Assembly: GCA_947179155.2 (NCBI GenBank)
Contig: OX359266.1
Location: forward strand, 15,950,098 to 16,014,097
Origin: Hedera helix
Lineage: Eukaryota; Streptophyta; Magnoliopsida; Apiales; Araliaceae
Length of the DNA: 64,000 bases
Direction: 5' to 3'
The position numbers and the translations under genes were made by a program. Under the pieces are notes generated by a model that saw only the letters and a program-made list of their open reading frames with translations, did no database searches and was not told the DNA's origin. Positions 22,150-33,067 of the stretch are shown here, piece by piece. Position 1 is the first letter of the stretch; every line of letters starts with the position of its first letter.

Positions 22150-24103
22150 CTATAGGCCCTCAATAAAGGTATCATCATCAAACTGGTTCGCATGACCCAC
22201 GTCCCCGGGAATGGAGACCTCAGCGCCAAAGTTCAGATCGGGACAAGAATAAGGCGGAGCAGGGGCATCCGATGAGCCGAGAACTGCACCGAAGTCAGGT
22301 CCATACGGGTCTGCAGCATAAGCTTCCTCTGGATCCCGGCCCAAGCTCCGAACAAAAGATGACAGTTGGTCCACCCGCCGAGTCAAGGAAGCAATCTGGT
22401 CTGAGTGGGTGGGGGCCCGAACACACTCCATCCAGTCTGTCATCATCACAGACCCGTGAACCAGGTCTCCAAGGAAGAAGGTTGCCCGATTCTGAGGCCC
22501 AATGGTACGAGGTCTCCACCAGACGCTAAAACTCTCATTCGTCTGCGGGCCGTCAGACAGCATATATCCATCTTCCCCGGCCGTCACTGCCTCCGGGAGA
22601 TGGGAATCCATGAGCCAAAATCTCCGGGAAGGAGGAGCGAAAGGGATACGGACCTCCCCGGAAACACATCTGATGGAGCGCTCCCCCAAATACAGCTCCC
22701 ATCCACCATAAGTCAGAAAGGGAATACGACGAGTGGACAAGGCAAACTCCCGGTCCGCGGCATAACCACCGGCGAGGCCAGCCGCCAATTGATCTGCAGT
22801 GTAAGGAACCCATGTCACGTCCGCCGAAGAGATCATCTCTAACTGCAGCCGGTAGTGGGAGAAGCTATCTGACACCGGGGTCTCCGCCAAAGTGTTGTGA
22901 TGCCATCAACGACCCCGGGGATAAGTCTCTGGACCGAGGGTAGTAATCGGCCGCAAGCAATGTAGCCGCTCATAAGCCCAGAACTGATAAACAAGGAAAA
23001 TGGGACGTAAGTACCAAGGACGGCAAATGAATGAAACAAATAAAAAGCGGTAAAATGAATGAGACTTACCAGCAGAAAGGGATAAAACCCCAGCCAGGCA
23101 TCCGTCTGCCCCTCTGAGCGAAGGCGAAGGCCGTGGAGGAAATAAGCGAAGGTGAAGGAACCCCAGTCGTAGTCCCCGATCCGATCCACATCTCGAGTAG
23201 CGCCAACGATATTGAAATGGATGGTCAAGGAGTTGTTCCCCAGAAAACAGCCCCTCATGATAGTCAGGAATAGACGCCGGAGCAGGAAGTCACGAGCAGA
23301 GCGGTCCTCGGGAAATGGCACGGAAAGAGCCCCTCCAATGGCATCTACAGCCAAAGCTCCGGATCGGATGCTGCGGGCCTTAAAGACCTTATCCTGATGA
23401 ATGAACCCCAACAAGGATCGAACGGTTACGGGGGTGATGTCCGGCTCCAGAGGAACACGGGGTCCAGAGAACTCCACCCCGGTAATATAACGCCAGTCTA
23501 GAGGGGTCAGCAACAGCTCGCAGTCCAGTAGATGAAGCGACTGGGTCTGGTGGAACCAGCGCTCAGACAGAGCCCTCATATAGCCCCACGGACATCGACG
23601 AGGGGCAATAGTAAAGAAATGTCTGAACCCCCAAGAGTCTACCATCCCCTTGTAGTTAGGATGCAACGCGTGGTAGAGGGTGTAAATGTTGAACCAGTTA
23701 CCCCGAGGCTGGGTAAACTCAGGAACCTGCGACAGCCGCCGAAACAGTCAGTCCTGATAATCTCACAAGGTTGAACGAATTTAAATAACGGATATACCTC
23801 GTTAGCCGCAAGGTAGGCTGAGGGGTGACGATCGAGATCAGGACCGAGCAGATCCGGTATCCTAGCACGGGCCCCGAGTAAGGTCTGACGCATGGGAGGA
23901 GGGGCCGCTGTGCCAGAAGGGCCCGCCTCTGCCTCAGCTGGGGAATCCTCATCCACGTCAGGCTGAACGGGGCGAATAACAGACTCTGCCAGTCTACGGG
24001 AATGACGGGTCAGGACTGGAGCTGGAGCTGGAGTGGTCGCTCTACGACGGCGGACACCCGCAACCCGGGGCGCCGTAGAGCCACTGGGAACAGCAGGATC
24101 CAT
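22150..24103 (-). pseudogene. Antisense gene A of E2: plant mobile domain-like, one nonsense codon
   Basis: Starts at ATG 24103 (MDPAVPSGSTAPRVAG). The N-terminus is basic with RRRR and HSRRLAESVIRP. The core (23666-23070) has SERWFHQTQSLHLL and LLTPLDWRYITGVEF, typical of PMD (PF10536-like) proteins. A GT-AG intron occupies 22984-23069. After it, exon 22983-22150 continues in the same phase and ends ...FIEGL. A TGA at 22906-22908 stands where E1 has CGA, a CpG transition. A frame change near 23715-23760 is also seen in E1 but with a 1-nt length difference, so a further small intron or indels must be assumed there. PMD proteins act in the nucleus in plants; the role on a retroelement is unknown. 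Confidence 0.55.
22984..23069 (-). other. Intron in antisense gene A of E2 (86 bp)
   Basis: Donor CTG|GTAAGTC at 23069, acceptor TTTATCAG|TTCTGG at 22984. Flanking codons are phase 0. Because 86 is not a multiple of three, the product is only in frame if it is removed; the E1 homologue is 87 bp. Confidence 0.7.
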
Positions 24104-24105
24104 AA

Positions 24106-24558
24106 CTGAAACGGTATCACGAAAATAAGGTACACCCTTAGCTCGTTATCTTTCAAAAAACCTTATTGCATATTGCTAGAAATAATAGGGCGGCATAGCA
24201 TATTTATGAGATTGAAAATGCTTAAATTAGTCTCTAAGGGTGCGCTAGATTTTTCGAAATTTCGGCAGAGTTTCATTTATAAGATGGGAATCCCATGCAC
24301 ATTCAGGCATGTTTAATCAAGTCAGGCAACCAACAAACCCAAAATGCAAGTGAAAATAATGCATCAAGAGCATAAAATGACTAAAACAATGGAATTTCCA
24401 AAATAATGAGGCATTTTTACAAAATCCGGTATTTATCTATGCCACGGGCAACGCAAATATCACATATAGGCATGCATTGATAAAATTAAAATATTCAAAC
24501 AAGTAAATGAATAGTCAAATGAAAACGAAAATCAAAGAAAAAGGAGTTAAAACGTTAC
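24106..24558 (-). other. Candidate 5'-UTR intron of antisense gene A (E2)
   Basis: Minus-strand donor-like GG|GTAACG at 24558 and acceptor-like CCGTTTCAG|TT before the ATG at 24103. Both are conserved in E1 (4089 and 3666). The promoter region upstream has been deleted in E2. Confidence 0.35.
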
Positions 24559-24715
24559 CCAAAGTGCGTAGACTGGTTTAATCTGAGCAGATTTTGCGTA
24601 AAGATGCCCAAAAGACGAAAAGGCCGGGTGGGGGACGAGGAAAACCGAGAACGAGAGAAAGGAAAAGTGAGAAAGTGACCAGATCGTGAGGGGTCGCGAT
24701 CTGAGATAGGACCGA

Positions 24716-24735
24716 GCCGCAGATGCATCTGCGGC
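24716..24735. repeat. Perfect 20-bp palindrome at the E2 deletion junction
   Basis: GCCGCAGATGCATCTGCGGC is self-complementary. To its left the sequence follows the pre-array region of E1 (about 4100-4270); to its right it follows the LTR from about 10529. Confidence 0.8.
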
Positions 24736-26423
24736 TGGCCTGCGGAAGGCTATAGATTGCCATTTCCACCCGAGAGTTGAAAAAAAGAAAAAAAATAGAT
24801 TTTAGAGAGAGAGAGAACGCGGGAGGAGAGAGAAGTGCTCGGTTCTTGGCTAGATTTGTGTCAAATATTCATCTTCTCTTGATAATTAGTTGAGTGTTCT
24901 TGTATTGTTGTCCGATTCGTGAAATAAGAAGCTTCAATCGTCTTTTTGCAAGGTGAAAAATGGTGTGTTCTTGGGTTTCTTTTTGTTGTTTGTATTGTTA
25001 GCATATTGTTGTGATTGGGTTATTTGATGTAGTTATTGTTATGATAATGACGACGATCCGTGGATTAGGTGTTGTTAGTGAGGGTTCCATCGGAACGTAA
25101 CTCCTCCTAACACCCCGATGACATCCGTACGGTGATATGTTTCGTTCGTTATGGTAATGAGAAATTCGTAATGTTGAGTTTGTGATATTTGGGTTATGTA
25201 ATGCGATAGCAATGTTTAAGTCTTGTTAGATTTGGCTTAGTATTGGTTGTGCTGTGATTGGATGATTGTGAGCCTAAGGAGGAGATCCTAGTGATCGAAT
25301 CCCGGTGATGGACGTTTTGGTATATGTAATTGTGGTGTAGGGTCCACGGCGGTGTATTTGTAACATTGGGCCTCAACGCGATACCAAATCGTGATTGGGT
25401 TAAGGCCCCGTAATAAAAAGAATGAGATGTGTGATTGTGTGTGTTTGGGGTTGTCTGGATGGCTTACATGCCCATGGATAGCCCCGACACGTTTTGGGAT
25501 GCTTGTTCTAATTTACGACGCAAAAGTGGCTTTTTTCCAAAATAAGGCAAACAATGAAGTTTTCTCTAAAAAATGATCAAATTAGGATATTAGATTCGCG
25601 AAGTTTAAAAGGTTAAGAGTTTTGGCGAACCTTAATCTGTGTTTGGTAAAAAGGCTCAAATGGATTTTGAAAAGTTCATAAAAAATGATTTCGTAAATAT
25701 AAATGAACGTTTTTCATTGAACTTCGTGCATAGGGTGAAAGAGTTCTAGAAGTTGCCTTCATTTTTATTCAATTTGTTATTAGAGGGCAATGTATAGTCT
25801 CGATACCTATTTGACAAAAGTTTAACAACTATTCTCTGAAAATGACACCTAATAAAAAACCCTCATCGCTTGCAAAATTAAAATCAATCTTTACTATGAA
25901 GCAAAGCCTTGTCAATGGGGTCAAAGGACGTCTAAAAAGCTTTTCAGATAAACACATTTGCCATATAAAACCAAAGCAAATTTTCTGCAAAATTCACCAC
26001 AAACATTCATTTAGGCACACACGCACTCATATGCGCACACACACATTTTAGGATTTAAAAGGATAGGAAAACATCGAGATTGCGGTAACCGTGTTTTACG
26101 GAAGTCGGGGGGTGCCTAACACCTTCCCCTCGCTTAAGCAAGCCCCCGAACTCTATGAATCTCGGTTTGCGGACCAATTAACTCGGAGTCACATATGAGC
26201 CAGCGATTATAAAAAAGCACAAAATTCGGATGAGTTGATACATCCATTTTAAATATACCAACTGGCGACTCTGGTCAATTGGCTCATAAAAACTCGACAT
26301 TTCAAAACCCCGTCGACACTAAGCCGACCCTTTTCAAAAGTCACATCTTAATCTAAAGGCTAAAATTGGAAAGGGTGGTTTTAATATTAAAAATAGGAAA
26401 CGACGAAAATCCCGGCGTCAACA
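24716..26423 (+). repeat. 3' LTR of E2, 5'-truncated (~1.7 kb)
   Basis: Collinear with 10509-12216 and ends CGGCGTCAACA, followed by the target duplication ATCAT. The first ~560 bp of the LTR, including TGTAGACACC, are missing together with the PPT and tandem array. Because both target-site copies are intact, the loss happened inside the element after insertion. Confidence 0.88.
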
Positions 26424-27922
26424 ATCATCTTATGACGAAATAGTACCGCACCATCTCAACAACACGTTGAGCATTCAGTCATTCATCACATTTACACCAA
26501 GCTAAAAGGTGCATTGATGATTTTTTTGAAATACATTTTGATGTTAAAATATTTTTGTCTAGCCGAAACAAGTAGCATAGACACTTTTTAAATCGCTTTA
26601 AAATTTCTTTTGTACTTTTCAAAGCACATTCGTGCCAAATTAGCTTGAGGCCAAATTTTCGAAGTCTAGCAAAGCTAGAAGAATAGGAATATCCTAAATT
26701 CCCTAACATTCACCTTCAGTTTTTTCACTTAAATATTTAATTTATTGCTAGAACTAATTTCATTTATCATATTGAAATTTCTATCTACTCCAACTTTTCT
26801 ATACCCCCGTATAGTTCATCAAACTTGTCACACATTATGAGTCCAGGAACTTACCACAAGAATATGAGTTTAGAAGCTTATCATAGCAATATATAGTCTG
26901 AGAACATATCAAAGACTATCCATATGCTGAGGGGCTCAAAACATACCATACCAATATGAGTCATGGACTTACTATATGCATGAGTTTTAAGAACTCGTGC
27001 CTAACTTAATATTATCTATCTATCAAAACCACTAGCGCGACTCCAACATTTCAATGATTATCACATAGTAACTAAGTAAACACAAATCCCCCGCCCATAC
27101 AAAGGATTGTGCAACTCAGTCACCACATGAGTCCTCAATTGAAATTTCGTACCCAAGCTTTTTGCCCCCTTAACATAACATTTCTGTCATTCATATCTCA
27201 TCATTCTTTGAGTTCTTCTTGTACTATTTCAAGTACCATATCTCTTTTGGACCATTAATAGGTCTCTCTGTTATTTCATATTCTCACTTAACCCCATCAT
27301 GATCTTGCTTTACAATATATTCCTTACTTGCTTCCTTTATCTCGTGATCGTATCGTAGTACGATCCTCTTACCGTTCCTGATCATGTTATTAGGATCTCT
27401 TTCTATGCTTTTTAATTTTTCCTTGTCATCTTTATTACTTGAATCAGGTGTCCCCTGATTTTCATTAAGATCCATCTTTGAATCATTTCAATTATTCCTT
27501 CAGATATATTTTTAATTAAACTTATAAATTTTCTCAATTCCTTACCTTCGTTCAGATCTTTCTTAACATCTTTATCTCTTTCTTATAATCTTCTATCTTT
27601 CATATTTCCTTCACTTTAACCCATATTAGAGAACTGTATCTCTTAACTTATATCTTTCTATTTTAATTCCCCCTATGTTCATCAAACTTATCACGTATTT
27701 GGACTCAGGAAAACTTACCATAATCATATGATTGAAGAGTTTGTCCTAGTAAGGCCATAATCGTCCATTCGCTAAAAGGACTCCACCATATAATCATGAG
27801 TCACGAGTTTACCATACGCTTGAGTTTTCAGAACACTCAACTAACCGTACTCTTTCTTACTTTAGGTTATAGCCTAAGGTATCATTTTCCTAAGGTTTAT
27901 AACCTCTAACTCTGATACCAAC
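26424..27922 (-). other. Family L internal region, PBS-side half of int1
   Basis: Continues int1 after the E2 insertion. It is collinear with 34500-35850 of int3 and has a hairpin motif at 26557-26582. It ends with the PBS CTCTGATACCA (27910-27920; TGGTATCAGAG on the minus strand, tRNA-Met type) two bases before LTR2. No coding capacity is visible. Confidence 0.65.
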
Positions 27923-28236
27923 TATAACGACCCCCGAAATTCGACCCACTTTATTAACTTAAATTTCATATTTATTAAACATTATTTACCTAATGTCCAA
28001 ATTTCGGTCCGTTAATAGATCTTTAATCACCTTAATTGATACATTAATTGATTTTAAAATCATCAATTATCAAAATTCTCGTATAAATTTTTTCTTTTTC
28101 TCGATTCAATCGTTGCATTAAAATATTTGCATATTTAAAAATACTTACATCTCGATCATAGTCCATGGATCACAACAATTACTTATTCTTTTCTTTCTGT
28201 TATAAATATCGTAAAGCTCAACATTTAAAATTTAAT

Positions 28237-28276
<40 letters not shown>

Positions 28277-31200
28277 ACCTTCTTTGTTTCATCAATCATA
28301 ATTAAATTTCTAATAATCTCTGTCATAACATCTATCTTATACAATTTCAGTTTATAATTTAACTTTGCTCGTCATATCCGAATTCAATTTATAGGCACAC
28401 ACAAAACATCAATGTAACCTTGACAAATTATCCACATTGCATTAGAATATAAAAATATAATAATAATATTCACCACCTTCTCTGATAATCCGTCTCTATA
28501 TAATCTGATATTTTTGAAATTTATTTATTTCCTGCAAAAATGTATATTAAGCAAGTAATGAGCACAATGGCTCAACAAGTTCAACAGTTTATGCTTCACG
28601 TAGCACACACCTTAACATGCTCGGTGTATGTCATACATCATGTGCTTGTGCTTCTACTATGGCAATATATCTCACATCATTGCACAAAATACACATAGTT
28701 GTCATATTATCCACATATCACATAACGCATAACAAGTATTAACATATCGTAACAGACAATATTTAACATTAAAGGACTAAAGAACTTGCCTGTATTGAGG
28801 AACTAATTATTACCTATTCTATAATGTTTGTACAACCTATGATCATAAAATAATCAAATAATTATTATTTATCCTCGCATGATATTAATTTAATATCATC
28901 TTTAATGTAATTAACCCTACCCGACAATTTATTTTAGGGTACCGGGTTAATTATTAATTAATATGGTTAATTACATTAACCTCGATCCTTAAAATATTTA
29001 TTTAACTTAGTATCAAATACATTTACTACGGACAACCCGGCCTATTGGATAAATTTTAGCATATTCGGTTGTCCAAAATTTTCATTTATTCATTTTCTAA
29101 CCTTTAAACTCATTAGATTAATATTTAAAATATTTAAATATTAATCCCCAATATTTAATATTTTTACAAAAATATTAAATTTAATGCCCAAATATCATTT
29201 CTATATTTTTAGTATTTTTCTATAATTTTCTATAATTTTTAAACAATTTTTAAACAATTATTTCACTAAAAACTAATTTTGGGGGCATTTTAGTAAATTC
29301 CGCGCCTTTAGGGACTCAACCGATATTAACAGAAAAGCTCTGGGGCATTTTCGTAATTTCCGCGGCCTTGGAGACACGCTGATCATTTTGCGGAAAGTTC
29401 AATGGCATTTTTGTAATTTCGGCGCATCTAGGACACGCCCGACATTTCTGGAAAAGCCCAGGGGCAAAACCGTAAATTTAGCCAAAACCTCGGCCGCACA
29501 TGGCGCGGAACTTCTTCTTCCGACTTTCTAGAAAACGGCGTCGTTTGGGCCATTGTAGGGATAGTCGCGCATTGCTCGGCCGACCAGAATTTACGCCCAA
29601 AACGACGCCGTTTCATATCCGGCTTCTGGAAAAAAATGGCCGCCGCGCATTGTGCAGACGGCCTTTTTCATTTTTCTTCTTCTTTTTTTCCTTCTGCAGC
29701 AGTTTTCTTTACCATTAAAACCAAATTTTTTCCCAACTTTTCACAATATAATAATTCTAAACATCATATAATACATATACATACATCCAAAAATTATCTA
29801 ACATAATTAATCTAATTATTTACCAATTTTTATCACAAAATTATTTTATCATCATAAATATGAAAATAAACCAAATAAATTTAATTTTATACCTTCTAAT
29901 GCTTTGAAAATCTTCCTTGAAGGCTTGCTTTACTCCTTGATGACCCCAAATATTTTCTTCCTTTAGTAGTGGTGTTTTCCGATGGTGTTTTCCGGTGGTG
30001 GTGGTAGAGAGTGAAGAAATGGAGAGAGCTATGTTTGTTTTTCTTTTTCTTTTGTTCTTCCTCTCACCTTATATAAATCATAATTGTATGAATTATTTTT
30101 AAAACTTGTTCCCATTCCACCGACTTTCCCTTTCTCGAAATTTCCTAAAAATCAAGCATGCAATTTTAATTTGTTACATTACGTAATTATATCGTGTAAT
30201 AAATATTTTATATAATATATATAAAATATTTATTTTAATTCACTAAAAATCATCATTTGATTTATAAATAATATTAATACCTTTTTTGGGTACTTTACTT
30301 GACTAATTTTGTACACGCATAATGACATGCATGTAATTATATGTTGTAATTTATACCTCCAAAATTCATAAAATAATACATATAACTTATAAAAATTATT
30401 TTTCATAATTTTTCAGTTCGTTACTTGGACAACATGTTACACTAACATGTTCACGTTTCTGAAATATTATCCTTCATAAAAGTCATAATAATTCAATTAT
30501 ACATAAACATAATTTTTAATAACTTAAAACATTCCTTTTTCTGATTTATTTTCATTTCATTACAATTTACATTAACTTTCCTTATATAAATTATATAATT
30601 CATATAATTACATTATCCCTTTTTTAAATAATTTCCATTTTACGCAAAATACAATTTATAAAAAATTTCTTCCATCCTTATTCAATTTAATTTTCTTATA
30701 TAAATTATATAATTAATCTTATATAATTTATATAATTATTATTTTCCTCATATTTCACTTTAATTTCCTTATATAAATTATATAATTTATTATTATATAA
30801 TTTATATAATTACTTTTCTTTTTTATTAATTTCTAAACCTCCACCATAATTATTTATTAATTATATAATCATTATTTTTAATTTTAATAACTTCCTCATT
30901 AACTTTTCATTTAAATTTGGATTAATTTAATTATTAATCCCTTAATTTCCATAATTAATAAAATTTATAATTATCAATTAAACATGCACATTTATATATA
31001 CAAATGTATATATACACATATCTAATTCATACATTTCACATTACCACATAACATCATTTAATTTCTGTACCTCCACAACCATTTCTAAATATTAATAATT
31101 TCATAAATTGTTTTTAAACAATTTATTTATTCTTTAATTATTTCTATTCAATCACCATTTGTCATCATCTTTATACCGATTTAATTTACCAATTAAATCC

Positions 31201-31316
31201 CTTCACTCACTTTAAATCACATATAATTCACCAATAATTTAACAAACTTGATAATTTTGTTAATTAAATTCTCATTTAATATTATTAAAGAAATTCTGAA
31301 AATTCGGATCCTCACA
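27923..31316 (-). repeat. Family L LTR2, complete (3394 bp)
   Basis: On the minus strand it runs from TGTGAGGATCCGAATTTTC (31316) to ...CGTTATA (27923). It is flanked by the PBS on the left and by a PPT-like run (31317-31327) on the right, so it serves two internals. Most of it is AT-rich, with a GC-rich island at 29470-29680 holding two AAACGNCGNCGTTT palindromes (29533 and 29600). The minus-strand TTATATAAGG at about 30071 is a likely TATA box. A TA microsatellite is at about 28243-28274. Confidence 0.8.
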
Positions 31317-31448
31317 TTCTTCCCCCCTTAACAAAATTCCGTCCTCAAAATCATAATTGCCGTAATAATCATACGTATTATATTTATAGCACTTTGCTAT
31401 ACATTTATCTTGATAAATCACAACTATATCCATAATAATCATATTTTC
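31317..31448 (-). other. Family L int2, PPT-side stub
   Basis: About 130 bp homologous to the PPT-adjacent starts of int1 (8530) and int3 (33068). It is then cut at about 31443-31450, where CATATTTTC is shared between the internal sequence and the LTR4-like sequence. This is a deletion junction with microhomology. Confidence 0.65.
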
Positions 31449-33067
31449 TTCTTCTTCTTCCTGTCAAAACAGTAGCCAATCCAAGCAATAATTCTTCCAT
31501 TTTACTCTAATTTTTCAAAATATAATTACACCAAAAATCATAAAATTCATAGATACACATCCATAAATTATTTAGAATAATTACTCTAATTATTTACAAA
31601 TTTTCCACAAAATTATTTAACGCCATAAATACTAAAATAACCTGAATAAATTGATTTATACCTTTCTTGAAGCTTGTTTCTCACTTGGATGGCATCAAAA
31701 TCTCTCTCTTAACTGTAGTGTTTTCCGGTGGTGGCATGGTGGTGTTCGGATGGAAGAAAAATAGAGAGAAAGTGTTTTGCTTTTGTTGCTTGTTTTCTTT
31801 TTCTTTTTATTTCTTTAATTCCCTTCCTTTTAATAGCAAAAGCCTTAAACCATTTTGAACACACACAAAAATCCACCGACCTTGCCAACCGACTTTGCCA
31901 ATTTGGATAGCCACCAAAAATCATGCAAAATTAATTATTTTAATACATTACGTATTTATTTCGTGTAATAAATATTTTATATACTATATGTAAAATATTT
32001 ATTTTAATTCACCAAAAATCATAACATGATTTATAAATAATATTTATACTTCTTTTAGGTACTTTACTTGACAAATTTTGTACGCGCATAATGACATTCA
32101 TGTAATTATATGAGGTAATTTATACCTCTAAAATTCATAAAATAATTCGTACAACATATAAAAATTATTTTTCATACATTTTTACTTCGTTACTTGGACA
32201 ACATGTTACATTAACATGTTCACATTTTTGAAATATTATCCTCTATAAAAATCATAAAAATTCCATTATACATAAACAAAATTTTTAATAAATTAAACCA
32301 TTCCTTTTTCTCATTTATTTTTCATTTATTTTGTATTTGGCACACTTTAAATATACACTATATAATAAAATCTTGTACCATTTGTACAATTATATATTTT
32401 CTTTCTTACTTAATATATTCTTCTTATATAAATTATATAATCATCTTTATATAATTATTATTTTCTTATAATGTACATTAACTTTCCTTATATGAATTAT
32501 ATAATTTATTATTATATAATTCATATAATTACTTTTATTCTTAATTAATTTCTAAACTTGCTCCATAATTATTGATTAAATCTAAAATCAATAATTATAA
32601 TTTTACTAAGTCCCTCATTAACTTTTCATTTAAATTTGGATTAATTTAATTATTAATCCCTTAATTTTTCATAATCAATAGAATTTATAATTACAATAAT
32701 ATATATACAGATGTATATATATACATATCTAATTCATACCTCACATGATCACATAACATTATTTAAATAATAATTTCTGCACCTCCACAATAATTTTATT
32801 GTACAAATTTATTGTACCATTATATGTAAAAAAAATTTATTTTTTCATAAATTATTTTTAAACAATTTATTTACTTTTCAATTACTTTAATTCAACACAA
32901 TTTATTATGATCTCTGTACAGATTTAATTTACCAATTAAATCTCATCACACGCTTTAATTTACATAAAATATCTCAATCATAAGTAATTTAAATAACCTT
33001 GATAATTTTGTTAATTAAATTTTGATTTAATTTTATTAAAGAAATTTCGAAAATTCGGGTTCTCACA
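31449..33067 (-). repeat. Family L LTR3 (3' LTR of copy C), truncated
   Basis: Aligns closely with 37572-39208 of LTR4 and ends CTCACA before a PPT (TTATTTCCCCC). The inner ~1.7 kb is deleted at 31448/31449. Short open frames at 31667-31924 reappear in LTR4 only because the LTRs are similar. Confidence 0.75.

Larger units (their letters stand above)
9963..26423 (+). mobile_element. Tat-lineage Ty3/gypsy retrotransposon E2, near-complete (16.5 kb)
   Basis: Target duplication ATCAT at 9958-9962 and 26424-26428. The 5' LTR is followed by a tRNA-Arg-type PBS. gag-pro and pol are in one frame, joined by a spliceable 175-bp intron. Pol order is protease, RT, RNase H, second (archaeal-type) RNase H, integrase, which with the intron points to the Tat/Ogre group. 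A 5-kb region downstream of pol carries two antisense genes. The tandem array, PPT and first ~560 bp of the 3' LTR are deleted. Five nonsense codons in gag-pol make it non-autonomous today. Confidence 0.92.

Noticed and set aside
23727..23770. A tiny 37-40 bp intron between the N-terminal part and the core of antisense gene A
   Set aside because: The acceptor CGCAG is conserved, but no donor gives the right phase in both copies and the length is below the usual plant minimum. The frame change there stays unexplained.
27284..27475. 63-aa minus-strand frame with many Lys and Asp residues
   Set aside because: It lies in the non-coding family L internal and is not open in the matching part of int3 (about 35230-35420).
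29500..29718. 72-aa frame in the GC island of LTR2
   Set aside because: The frame is a result of local GC content; the homologous island in LTR4 encodes a different, unrelated peptide.
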